A stretch of DNA of 64,000 nt from Sipunculus nudus (Eukaryota > Annelida > Sipuncula > Golfingiida > Sipunculidae): the NCBI GenBank assembly GCA_026874595.1, contig CM049317.1, positions 46,834,401-46,898,400 of the forward strand, written 5' to 3'. This document shows, piece by piece, positions 23,511-37,700 of the stretch. A model generated the notes under the pieces. The model saw only the letters and a list, made by a program, of their open reading frames with translations, had not been told where the DNA came from and searched no databases. Numbering within the stretch: position 1 is the first letter of the stretch; each line of letters opens with the position of its first letter. The translations under genes were made by a program, and so were the position numbers.

Positions 23511-26500
23511 ATTATATATGAAGTGCAACGCATGCAACAGCTTTTGAGTACCTACATCGATCTTTGCTTTTAAATTCCAGAGGTACATCTACAAATTTGA
23601 ATGGGGAGAGTGTGTGCATAACTGAGCAATATTTACCCTGCGAGGGAGCTTAGAGAACAAGGGAGTGAGTTTGAATGGGGATGGGTTTGGCTTACCCCTC
23701 AAAGTAATCTGAGACACTTCCACCTTGCAAGCTTAAAATATGTGCAGATCCTGAGAAAAAGGAAAGGCAGGAAGGCAAATGTTTCACAAATCATAGTCGA
23801 ATATTAATTAAATTTATATTTGTAAATTCAAGCAGGACTGCTGGATTACCGTGCAGTTAAGGACTCTGATGTCATTTATGAAAATATTTATAACGTTCGA
23901 GCCTACTTTTAGTAGTTCAGGGCTAACAGGAGATAAACGTCTATGACGCTCAGAATCTCTTCCGGGTGCTTGGTTTTTTGCTTGTATAGCCGATGGGATC
24001 AAAACTTTCTATTTTAGCAAACATAACCACCTGAAACAAGCCAGTCACACATTGCGTTGACAACTGACCTTTATATGTCACTGTAATCAGATTGTCCTAT
24101 AAACACATGATATATGACCATATAATGATATCATAATGTCGTAAAGTGTTATAAATTGATTAAATACTACATCACACAGCAAGATTTAACACGGAATTCA
24201 TTCACCTCGGACGCTTCAAAACCCCATGTGAATGTCCTATATTTCGGTTTGACCATCGAGGACTCACCAGTGTTTTCCTATGTTATAATAACCCTCCCCC
24301 CATCCCTATGCCGTGCTGTCAGTGTATCAAAATGAAGCTTTGGTTCGCTCTTGACTTTAAAAAACTTAATCCATTAGCTTTCCCCAGGTGAATAAAATAT
24401 AGTGTTACTATACTACACTGACAACTGTCATTTTGCTGCTTGCAATACAGATATATGTATATTACTTGGTATTCCCTAGGTCCGTTCGTGAGGTGTTCAC
24501 ATATTCTTCTCTGCATTGACGCCAGCCACGGCTCACTCTGCCTTAATGTGGATACGACCACGCTGCTTTCTCAGACGTATAGCCGCGCCAAAAACATCCA
24601 AGGCAAGTATATCTAGACCAAAAAGTACCGTATTTCCTTGATCAGACGCCTGGATGTTTATTTTTCTAGGTCCTGCTTTGACTGGGCGTCTAAACAAAGC
24701 AGGTTTCTATTAATGGACATCGTTTACTAAAAAAAACACTGTCAGGCTCGGTAGACAAAAGCTCAAAACAAAACGTCGAAAAAATAAATTCCACGTCACT
24801 ACTTGGGAACGCAATCGAAGACTTCGCCGGTAAATTGACAGTTTTTGCGAAATACCCGAAGATATCATAGAGATATGGGACATACTCAATCTCCGCAATC
24901 GTGTATCATAATTTGATTTTGCGGGGAATCACAGCGAGTGATTTTGCAGCTCTCCACAAGAGCCAGATATAATATAAGTGACATGAAATTCGCGTGTTTA
25001 ATTAACCCTTCGATGGTCAAATCGCTTTACTGCAAACACGTGTGCGTAGCGCTCACTTTGTAGTCATCAGGTCTAGTGAATGTTACTCAAAATATTAACG
25101 ATTTTACTGTCCTCTAAACAATGAAACCCAATACCTTGTAAAAGGCAAAGAATGCTTATGAAGCTTTTATGCAGTCATATAACTATTATGTAGTTTCCTC
25201 GGCTGAGAGAAGGGCATCATCTCCGAGTGAGCTGGGCACCGTTACCTGGCCAAGCAACATCTGAAGTTCTGTCTGTGTTTTATTATTCGTGCTTCAGACG
25301 TGTTCTTTTAATTGTTAATATTTGATTAGGTTTTTTAAAAGATCATTATCCATGGAGTATCATCTGTTCAGAATAAATCCAAGGCTGCATGTTTCACCCA
25401 CCCCCTCCTGAACGGCCATATCCAAAGTGCCCTGTCAGTGAAGCTGTATATGTGAAGGCATAGTGTGATCATGCATATTTACAAAAGCATTCAGTCATTT
25501 TAATGTATTTTATATGCAATATGTTGTTAAGGTGTCATTGTAGCTTTCCCCTAATGAGTGTGACTAGGTTCAATACCGCAAATGTAATAATGAATTGAGT
25601 ATGTTATAACATGGATTATGCATTTGATAACTTAGACTATTGTTCATGTTTCAGCAAATGTCTTAGTATTGTTTTACAACCACCGAGAGAGCACAGGAAT
25701 GACGTCATTATTACGTCATCCACACCTGTCTAGTCTATGCAGTCAAAACGGTATCCTGCAAAACCTTGACGACGAAGACCACGTGCTTAGCAGCGGGCCT
25801 CTTGATACGTTGACCTGGAACGAGGCTCAGTTAAACACGCTACATGAGTGGATATCAGGTGCGTGCGCAGCATAAATATCACTAATTTTTTTTTGTATCG
25901 CATATTACATACCTCAAGAACTGCTGTTTGTATTATCATTGGTCATGTACTTTCAAAGAAGAGACAGATAACAGTCACCCAAGTGCTGCTATTTTAATTT
26001 ATAATATTTTTGGAGGATTAACACATGGCCTATAGTGGCATTGTCTAAACCTAGGAACGATTCAGAGGTGATAACCTGTCGTTAAGACATTAGAGTCAAA
26101 CCTAAATCTTCTATCGAGATCTCACCATTCCTCCTTCAATCTTTCAGGGAAGATTTAACAAGGGTCCTTTCGCTCCGAAGTCCAACACTTGCATCACGCT
26201 ATGTCCTACCTTTTATTAAAAAAGATAAAGACAAGACAAGGCAAGATAAGATAAAACAATATTCAATCATGCCATAACAATGGTAATCGTTGTGTTGAGG
26301 AAAAAACAGTAAAAATGTCTTAGAAATACAGGATATGTATGATCCATTATTAGATATATTATACAACTAAGATATATCAAAAGACTAAAATACATGAAAC
26401 ATGATACGACTATAATACACTCTGACATAAATATATTTTATTTACAAAATCTCGCACATAATAAAAAGAAACACCAAGTTCTTGGTTGATCATTCTGGTA

Positions 26501-29500
26501 TGTTTTTTCACTAAGTGTTCAGATTACATTATGCTTATTATTTGCTAAGTCTCTATTGAATACGGTACAAAAGACTTGCAATCACTGTTTCTAGTCGCTC
26601 GCCTGGCGGTAACAAGTTATATACGCAGTGTAAAAGTTGGCCTTAGTCTTCAAATGTTTTCCGATTCTTCATATCCTTACACTAGATTGATTTAACTCCT
26701 TAGCATGTCGAATATAGTGTCCTCGGATATCTTACTCATAATTGCCGTTGCAATATTCACGACTTGGTCGTGTGACTCTGTTATCTGACTGAGATTTACT
26801 CAGTGTTAGGACAATAGAAGCGCTACAGCCTGTCACCAGCCATAATGATTCGGTGCGTTAACACTGAAGTAAAATACAGGAAAACGTTCTTACCGAACTA
26901 ACAAGAAATACCCAACAAATATAAATACATTGTATACGCATCAAGTGCTCAGTTTAACGTACAATATTGCAGCATATTAACCGAATAACCTGGATTTTAT
27001 TTGGCTTGTCTTATGGGACTGATAAAAGCATCACATATAAAAAATGTCTAAAAGCGAACGATCCCCAAGTTTTATACCCAACCCATTTCGTATGTATGTA
27101 ATTTTATTTATAATCTGATATTGAAAAAGGATGAAGAGTAATAAAACCATATTAGTTATGGGTTTATCCGAGCATTTAAAGGATGTATCCTTTTGCTTTC
27201 TCATTTAAGTGAATGGGTGCGAAAATAAAACTTTATTTTCAGTACATTATATCATTAAATCCATGTAATGTTTTTAAAAATCAAATGCAATATACGTTTG
27301 CAGAAAAAAAACTCTTACTAGTTTGATGTGTCTTTGTTTATGGTGACATTCTATATTTACACGTGACGTATGTTGATTTTTAACAAAGAAAACTCCATTG
27401 GGAAATAAACCTTTTGATGTTTAATGGTTCTTTTTTCAACAGATGGACATCTCCTAGGTCAGCTAGATATGAACAGAAAACGCCCTGAGGATGAAAAAGT
27501 AAGCATTTAGTTGCTAGTTAACAATAAATGACTCAAGAGATCCATATTAAATCTATTTGTGGTGGTCGAAGGTTATTTAATATTTATTTGAGGCTAAGTA
27601 TATTTAATTTTCTAGATTTGTAAATTTTATTAAACCATTGCAACACGTCAGCATATCAATGGCATATACTATAAAAAATGTGTTAGCAATCAAAACCGAG
27701 TTTTCGTTGAAATATATACTTGATATTTATGATATAATGATCTTGGAATCGCCTTTCTTATATTAAGATGATGTTTCATGTTGTATATCTTTATAACATA
27801 TGATGTTTCATGTTGTATAACTTTTTTACAGATGGTGTTTCATGTTGTATAACTTTTTTACAGATGGTGTTTCATGTTGTATAACTTTTTTACAGATGGT
27901 GTTTCATGTTGTATAACTTTTTTACAGATGATGTTTCATGTTGTATAACTTTTTTACAGATGGTGTTTCATGTTGTATAACTTTTTTACAGATGGTGTTT
28001 CATGTTGTATAACTTTTTTTACAGATGGTGTTTCATGTTGTTTAACTTTTTTACAGATGGTGTTTCATGTTGTATAACTTTTTTACAGGTGGTGTTTCAT
28101 GTTGTAAAACTTTTTTACAGATGGTGTTTCATGTTGTATAACTTTTTTACAGATGGTGTTTCATGTTGTATAACTTTTTTACAGATGGTGTTTCATGTTG
28201 TATAACTTTTTTACAGATGGTGTTTCATGTTGTATAACTTTTTTACAGATGGTGTTTCATGTTGTATAACTTTTTTACAGATGGTGTTTCATGTTGTACG
28301 GGAATCCATACCCGACATGAAGATGCTGGTCCGTTTGCTTGCGATGTCACTGCTAGGGGTTACCGTCGTCTTGGCTACGTTCGTCCTGTTAGTAATCATC
28401 ACTCCAGGTAGGCTTTTGAGCTATTCTTCAAATATCAGTATTTCAGCATTATTCAAATGAAAAAAATACACCGCACCTTCCAAACTGCAGCAGAATCGGA
28501 GTCAAAAGAGTGCGATTCTACTGGTTTTGGTTTGTGGGTGTCGAAATCTGAACCCCATAATGCACAGCGGCTTCTAAATACACAGACGGCTTACGTTTAA
28601 ACGTAGTGAAGATTGTAAAAAAGTACGTTCAAGCAGGTTGGACAAGAATTGTTTCAAGGCAAATTACATTAACATCGGTGTTTTTGTGGTAAGGTCTTCA
28701 CGAAATAAGTAATATTTTGCAAGCATATGCATGGAAAATGTAAACAGGATGTCAGTAAACGGACGGTGCTGGATGGAACAATGGCCACAGTTCAGTGATC
28801 GGTTGTTTTAATTTCAGCCTCACTTAACATTTTATCCAATAAGTCTGATTGTGAATATTTATCGAATTGGTTTACTGTTTTATCACATATTTTTTCTCGA
28901 TTTTTCTGTCTACCAACAGATGTACAGAAATCAGACGCCGATGTTGAGCGAGCCCGCCTTTACCTGGTTGAGTGGTTACTTAACCAGCGTACTGGTGACC
29001 TTGAATGGAACCATCGTCATGCGGCTTCCGCCATATTTGCCCTGCAATCACATGACTCTCACTGGTGCCATCACAGCGTGGAGAGTCAGAGGAGCGTGGA
29101 CCGTATGGAGATGGGACTCCTCGCAGTCCTCAGCAGGTCAGAAATGTTGAATTCAATTACATATATCCTGTAGCTGGAAAAGAAACCCTTAAATTTTCGG
29201 AATTATATGTCTGTTGCTCATAGGTTAACCAAAACAAACATTACTTATTGAATATATATTTTATTAAAGATCATATCTGGTATCGAAGTTTTGCATCCAA
29301 GGAAAAGTTTAAAAATGATAATCAAACATAAAACATTTCAGAATTCGCTCGTCTCAAATTTAGTGGCACATGGTGTGTGATCTGTGAATTATAAACCCAT
29401 ACGTAAACTTTTATAAAAAACTAAATGATTAAATTCACGTTATAATTAATCTATTGTTGCATGATCAACTGTATAATAATTTGTATCTGTCACATTTTAT

Positions 29501-32500
29501 TATTTAATTTCAGGATTTCCGATAGAATGACCCCCTTTCTTTTTGAATAAATAGTTCTACAAAAGGAAAAACATTGAGAAATCGAAAATAAACACAATAA
29601 ATGTATAAACAGGTGCATGGATCGATCATTTCACTTAAGGTAGCACATTTATATGACTCCCTAACCGAAGGTTATATTCAAACATATTTATACCTCAGGT
29701 TTCTCCAGTGTTCATGATCTGAACGCCCAATTTTTGTACCCAGTAGTCAGTCACATCAAACCCGTCAGGTTATTTTTCCATAATTATAACCAAAATATCT
29801 GGTGATTCACTCTTCATTCTGTCGAGGATGGCATGATGACAGAAACTTTTGTATTGATTGTAAATGTCCCTTTCAAATGCTCCAATGTACAGTAACTATT
29901 GAAAGTAACATCAGACTGCGTGTTAAGAATGGTCCGTTGTTAAAAAGAGCGTTAATTAACGTGGAGCTGATCTAAAATCGCTTCACTGAGGCAATGCGGC
30001 GTTTCATACTTCCCCTGATTTATCTTTCATACCGCCGCTATTGTCTGGATACCACGATATTTCGATAGAATATGACAGCGTAATTTTTATTTCCATGGCT
30101 TATAGTCTTAAAATGACCAGCAGAATGACCAAATATTACGGATATGTAACTGTCAGATGAACATTATTACGGTATAATATAGGACAACTCGTTCATTGAG
30201 GAACGCCATGATACAGGAAAATACACCATTTTCTTGAATTCTTAGTTGACGTCTATTAAACAAATGAGTCTTTTTTGTCTGTGTCTCCGTCTTCAGGATA
30301 AGGCAGTACAGTTCACGTGAGCTGACTACGTCACGACTGTCACATTACATCATGGCGCTGACGTCAGTGAAGCACACTCCACGAAACTTCCACGGTCACA
30401 ACTTGGTGGAGATCTTACGTCGTCACCTGAACCAGAGAGCCGTACACAGCATGGACTCGTACGCTCTGAGCTGGGGAATGCTCGGGCTGTGCATCACGGG
30501 AGAAGAACTCAAGTCCAGTCTGGTTAACAGGCTGCTTGGGGCGCACGGCCCTCAAGGAGGTTTCACCTTTGGTGTAGGTAAGGTAACGATGTGTACAGGA
30601 ATCATATATTTATATTGTTTTCTTCTCGGTCTCTTTGCACTAAAATAATTTCAGATAAAGATCAATTAACTAGTCTCCACATACGACCGTCTCATTACTT
30701 TCCACTTAATTTTACTTTCATCACAATACTTTGCTACATCATGTGACGCATCAGTGGAAAGGGTTAATATAGAAGGAAAATAATGAGACCGCTGCTTAAG
30801 GAGTGTAAGGTCCAACAAATCCTGCCTGTAAACTATTTTTTATGTTTTGCGTCTGTTTTGAAGATATCTAAACTTTTTTCTTATAAATCATCTATATTTC
30901 ATAGTGGAAATCGCACGGAAACTGTAAATGAGGATGAAATCGAAGACCATCCTTTAATTATTACTGTGATACGTATTTGTTTCTTGTTTTGACAAAGAAT
31001 TATTGATGGAAGTATAAGCATTACCACTGAACGTCTATCGCTTATTATTATCAATTATACATCGTCAATTATTTCACAAATGTTTCAAGCAATCTGTTTC
31101 TTCTTTTACACTTGAAGATGTCATTTCCTATATCTTATTACTAGAGTAAAGGATGAATAATTATAGGTATTGCATGCTTCAGTTTATCATATATGTTTAT
31201 CAGCTTTTGAGTCCAAAAGTTGTTCCAAACTGAAAATTATCAATCCCCTTCTTAAATTTTCAACTACCCCACGAAAAACACAATGGCTGACTAATGGGCG
31301 TTTCTTTAATAACCATATTTATTGCTTGTAAAGAAGGGCATTTCGCGGCTATGGCTAATTAAAATTGTGACATTGAATATGTGATGCTTGGTAATCCAAC
31401 ATAACATGGTGACATGTTGTCTCTGCAGATGAAGCCTCCCTGGTTGTCATGGCCCTGTCCTGCGCCCCTAATGATGCAGCCCGCACGAGCGTTGTGAACG
31501 CTTCCCTTCAATATATAACACGTCACCGGCGGATTGACTCGTCATACGGCAGTGTCTACTCTACGGCACTGGTATTACAGGTAGGCGGTGTAGAATTTCT
31601 TTATCTAAATCAATGGGTATATATATCAGCATGGCATAGGCCTTGTTTACTGATAATTTTAGTAGCTTAGATATTGTTAATAATCATCAGGCAGTAAATG
31701 ACAGAATAAAGGCATATTTGGCTATTGACAATTGAAATATTGTCCTCAATGCCCATAATAATGAAAAGGTTTTTGAAGATTATTGAAGGTACTATACACA
31801 AATATTATACTTTACATGGACGACCACATTATATCCCAACTGCTATGTTAATAATTATGTTTTCCTCCTAAAAATGAGTGACTCAAAAGAGATTTTGTCC
31901 TCTTGTAAGGCAAAATAGGTTGGTTTGTATAAGGCACCGTGCGGGTCAATTGTGACCATACTCATAAAAGAATTTCTTTCATGAAATAAAATAAGATTTC
32001 GATAAAGTTTTATAAAATAATGAAATATCGATTTGATATCATGTGCTTTTATCTAAAACATGTTTAGTAAAACAATTCTGTTATTATCATGTTGTCCCCT
32101 GGTCATATTATGGCCTTTTATATCGGAAATATGTATAATATATAAGCATCATGTACACACAAAGCAACACGTATATATATATGTGTGTTTTTGTGTTTGT
32201 ATTACTGCATCTGCCAGGAAGATCTTTAGGACTTGTTACACTGGGCCTCGCAACAAAACTATTAAAGCATTGAACAGGCTGACGAAACCATGCCTGTGAA
32301 GATTTTTTGCCAATCCACATGACAATCGTATCTCTTTTGAAATTTGGATTCCCTTATGTGACAACTCTCTCAATTGAGAGCCACGCGAGATCATTATATA
32401 AGAGTGCATGGGAGCAAGGTCATATTCATAAAGACAGCATATAAGTATAACCCTGTAAACATATGGAGTATATTATTTCCGATAAGATGCAGGTTAAAAT

Positions 32501-34722
32501 TGCATTAAGCTTCGTGGCCCTACATATGAGACGGGCGGTGGGGTGGGGTGGGGGAGGGGGGTGGGAGTGGGAATATCAGCCGGTACTTTCATAGAGCCGG
32601 ATGAATTTCTATTAAGCAGAAAATATGTTTGAAAATGTAGAAGACATGTATTAAATTTTAGGGCCCAGTCACCCAGGGCCTCTCTTGATAAACAGGTGTT
32701 GTGGCCCGGACGAAGCACGGAGTCCCACGTGCTGTGCTTATGTTTACCCCGGTCCACTGTTTTTAAACTGGTAAAAAGGTAAAGGGTAAGCCAGCCGTTT
32801 CAGGGCAATTTGTTGGCAGATGCCAGATATTTCAAAGAGAAGACGCTATTTTTCGCGTTAATTCAACATGCTTTATAGATGTCAAGCCTTTTTAATGGTC
32901 CACCTTCCCAGGTTCATTCGTGAATATGTGAATGCACATTTGTAAATATTCCTGTAAGTTCTTCTTGGGTCCAGATCATGAGCCGGACCTACACCAAAAT
33001 TAAATCGACTCTTCATTGGTCCATTCCAGAGGTGCCCTGAAAAATATCATAGGATTCCACTCATTATTGCGCGAGTTATGTTGTGAACACACACACATAT
33101 ACACACGGGAATGAAGGCATACCCTACTGTGGCAACAATTTGTTTTCATTGAATGACAGTATAGTCATCGATGCAGCTTCCATTGCCAATCAAATATCTG
33201 TCAAAATATGTTACAATATGACACATCTGCAGTCGCCTTGGCTGAGGGGGCACCCGATGATCTATTAAACTCTTTTAAACGTTTATTATGTTCCTGAAAA
33301 ATTTTTTTATTCTTCCAAGTTTCATTTAGTTGTGTCGTTATTGTGATAGTACTGCTGTTGATAATTCATATAGCATAGAGACAGACTTTGGTGTGGGTAA
33401 CCTTTTATACGTTGCTTGCCTCGTGGTTAAAGGTATGCCGTCTAAGACCTCAATATGACTTTTTTACAGGTTATCATGGTGGATTAAGTACATATATGAG
33501 AATAAACGTAACATTAAATGCAGAAAAACAATGCATCCCTCTCTTTTAGTCCTTTTTTCAATACTGCTTCAATAAGTAGATAGCCTCGGTCTTAAACCGA
33601 ATAAAGAGTTGATTAAATCCGTAAAACTGATTGGTTATATAATAACGAGAAAAGGTGAGGGGGCCCGGAAACTCTTTTGTACCCCCTCGAAACATTTTTC
33701 TCAGAGGTCTTGTAAGCTTTCAAGGAACATTCAGAAAATTTAAAAAAATCTCAGTGTAAGGCCAAAAAAAAAGAGGTATGGTTCTCAGGCAATTTTTCAG
33801 AAATCAATGCGGGCGGCCGAAATTTATTTTATTGTATGTTTCGATAAAAATGTCATATGATCAGGGAAAAATCATTAAAACATCATTTTTTGTCTAAACT
33901 GGTTAAAGCACTACATAAATTGACGCGGGTGGTGTGTGAGAACCACACCTTTTTTTTTTTGGGCCTAATATCTACTTGCATTTAGGTTTTGAAAGGAAAG
34001 AGAACTGCTTTTCGTCTTAATCAGTTACTGGTGTAATGTCAAATCCTGGCATCTATGTAGAAAAGGAAACGATGCTGTTTTTTTTTCTTTGTTTCCTTTT
34101 ACTTCTTTTGCCATACCCGTCACTTAAGGCAGTATATACGTTTAGGACATGGTCCTAGATAACATGTTAAAAAGGGGGATAATAAAGCGTGCGTTATGCG
34201 CTAACTGTAGTAAGTCCTCGCTTCCATATGACGGTATGACATGAGCGTGCACTTTGCAAATGAATGTCCGCGGAAACTGTCTTTGCAAGTTAAGCGCCAT
34301 GTCAATGGATCGTTCTCTTATCTAATCAGCCTTGAAAACAACGCGTGCAATGATGGCCGCATCTTTAACCGTTTTTCATTCCAGAAGTTCATCCTCCTCA
34401 CTGCAGTGGAACAGCATGCTAGTCCTCAGAAGTGTGGTTTCAAAACTAAGTGCGTTTACACATTTGCTTAGTGTATTATCTTGTGTATGTACACAGTTCT
34501 AATCGCAAATGAGCAGTGATTTTATATTATTTGCAGGCCATTTCTCTCTCACCTGGATATTTTCCTATCGCTGGGACGGCGGACACCTTTCAGTGGTTAG
34601 TGAGACAGGTTCGCTCTGACATCACAGTCAGGAACGTCGACGTGGCGGCACAGGTCCTGATGACGTTATCAGGAAAAACAATCATCTCACTACGTACGGC
34701 GTCTACATCACTGGGTTAGTAT

Positions 34723-34758
<36 letters not shown>

Positions 34759-37700
34759 GTTTATACGTTGAGAATAAATGTATCCATTTCCAATAATAAT
34801 GTCCTTGTTGTTGTATTATTCGATATATGATTTTATTTTTAAAGTCTTTATTTAATGTATTCGTAATGAAAGAACGTATCCACTTTTAACAACAAAATCC
34901 ATGTTTGGAATTTATTTATGATACGATAATGAATATACATATTTACTTCTATTTACTTCAAATGCTTCTTTAATAGATTAATATAAAATTTAAAAATGCC
35001 ACCTCCCCGGTTTGTTAGACATGCATTATGACACGAAAATTTTTTGTACAATTGCAAATTAACTAGTACAGATCCCAATTGTGATGTGCACTGGTATAAT
35101 TTGCAATTTTACAAGTACAGTTGGCAATTTTGATTTGTACAAGTACAGATATCCATTTGTACCATGATATATATATGATATATATTTAAAATAACAAAAG
35201 TTTGATGAAATTATTCCTTTATGTTGAGCTTTTACCTGTTTAGCACAAAAAGAAAGGTAAGTTTAAAAAAACAGTAAAAAAGGTAAAAAGAAAAATCGGC
35301 CGCCGCACTCAATGTGAACAAAAAAATCCACAGAAGCAAATATAATCTCAAATACCTCATGATTACCAGTCTCTTATAAACCCAAAGTTACCTACCTCGT
35401 TCATGATAAAGGACAATAATATTGTAAAAAAATTATAAAACATTACATCATGCTGAGAACAGCCAACAATGGGTGCCATCGCTGACACTTATCTGCAGAG
35501 AAAAGGCATTCACGGTCCACCCACAGGGGACGCTGATTACGCTGTTTTCCTTTGTGGTACTTGCTTCAGACTTGTTTGAAATTAACTATACACCCTGGTA
35601 CAAATCCGATTGACATCGTTGTCGTTATTAATCAAACATCTATAGTAGATATTGATATTTTACATAACTGTTTACGTTTTATTTTATTTTGCTGGGGACA
35701 TGCATGGTTGATTTAGTCATTTCTTTTATTCATAATTATACTGAAAATTTGGAGCATATATATGTCATTGAGGTCTCCTACTGTTACAAATGAGTTTGTT
35801 TTTCTTTGACCTAGCTAGCCATCAGACAGTAGGGTTATCAGCCGGGTATCATTTGGTCACACTGTGTAGCGAGCTGGACGTGACCAGATGTGAAGTATGG
35901 CAAAATGTCCAGAAGCACAAACGTGAGTATCAAAACTAGGTGATGCTCAGACGATTGTCGTTAAGGTTAATCACTGCTCATTTGCGATTATAACTCATTT
36001 ATTAATTCATTTGTACTCGGTATTTGTCAGTCCTGCTTAATAACGGAATGTTATAAAGTTTATAACATCTATCTGAGATAATGTGTGTCAGATATCTTCA
36101 ACAAATGCCTCAGGTTTTGAAATCTGCCATTTTAAGATGTTAAAACAATAACAAAAAACACTGAGATAAATCTTGTAAACAAAGTATTGTAAACAATGTG
36201 TCTAGGTCAAGGTCCAAGAAATTTTCAAAATTATTCAGCCTCCCGGACAAGCCCACAATTTATGTTACTGAACCTTATAACAACAGATCACTGAGATAAA
36301 AAAGTCAGTGGTGTTTTGTTAACAAATAATTATAATTTATTCTTAGAACAATCCGTACAAAAACATTACCATACACTAAATCAATAAAATTACACATTAT
36401 AACAATAATAAAAGTGTAACATACCAGAGTGTCCGGATCCTAAGCTTTAATTTCTGGATACCACCACTGTCACAGCTCAGCAAGAGTCCTTTAACACAAA
36501 TAATCCAGATGAAGAGTTCATGTAAATCTTCTCAGAGAATAGTCCGATTTAATCTTGAAAAAAATCTATTGTAATCCAAAAAATCCCAAAGGCAAACTGA
36601 AGACAACCCGTATTTATTCTGTAAAAGTCCGTAGAATATCTGTAAGTTCCGCAATTATCGGAAAGGTAAAAAAAGAAAAACACTGACGAGAGAGTCACAC
36701 TCTTCCGTGTCCGCTGGTATTTTCTCTCTTCTGGCTCTAAACACAGCCTCTATTTATAGCTTTTCCACCCGAAGCCCAGAAACTTCCATTCACGAACATT
36801 CCAAAGAACACAACAAAACACGCGCGCCCATAGCGCACGAACAGACCAGAAATATCCAGACTAAAACGAGCACTGTCTCTCTACACTCCAGAGTTCAGCA
36901 ACTGCGTTCCAACAGCAAGGGCTAGCGCCTAACACGAATCACAATGCCAGCGCATTATAAACAGATACATGTAGCATATCCTTGACAACATGGCGCAAAG
37001 GTTTTCCTCTGCCATAAAGATTTCTGATTGCCATGAGGACCTTTACAACAACATCCGTTTATCTTGCGCCATTACCAGTCATACCTAAAATGATTTGCCA
37101 AAAATTTACACATTTTTTCTCTCATTAAACTGTTACTTACCATCTAGTGAAACACACACGTACGCACAGCATGTAATACACATTACATCCTCTTTACCAA
37201 AACAAACTTGAGTCTAAAAACCTGAACGACTGTGAATGATTGCTTGACTGGGAGCCATCCGGAGACTTGGCCGATCGTATTAATTAGATTCACCTCTGTA
37301 TCAGTGTTGTTGACTGTCACTGCCAGGGGCGCTTCGCTCAAATTTACAGGGTCTGTTTTACACCCCCAGCTGCCCATTCTCAGAAAAAAATGTACTGTCC
37401 ATCTGGATCAAAATGAACCCTTAAGTCGCCAATCATGCATGTAATCTTGAAACGTGAATGCAGGTGTATCAGGGCTTAACGAGAGCTTAACAAACTCATG
37501 CTAGATGATATGCTATTATATCAACATATGTGTGTATATCTTTGTGTGTGATATATCTTATATTTATTGCTTATTTCCAGGTACAGCGTATATTACATGG
37601 GGTTACAGCTATATATATCCAAACAACACCTCAATCCCTAGACCCTAGTCTTCCAGCCTCGCCGCTTCTGATACTCCTGAGAACATTTACATACCCCAAG

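Noticed and set aside
37183-37444. Overlapping plus and minus frames near 37.3 kb
   Set aside because: No flanking splice sites in compatible phase and no family match.
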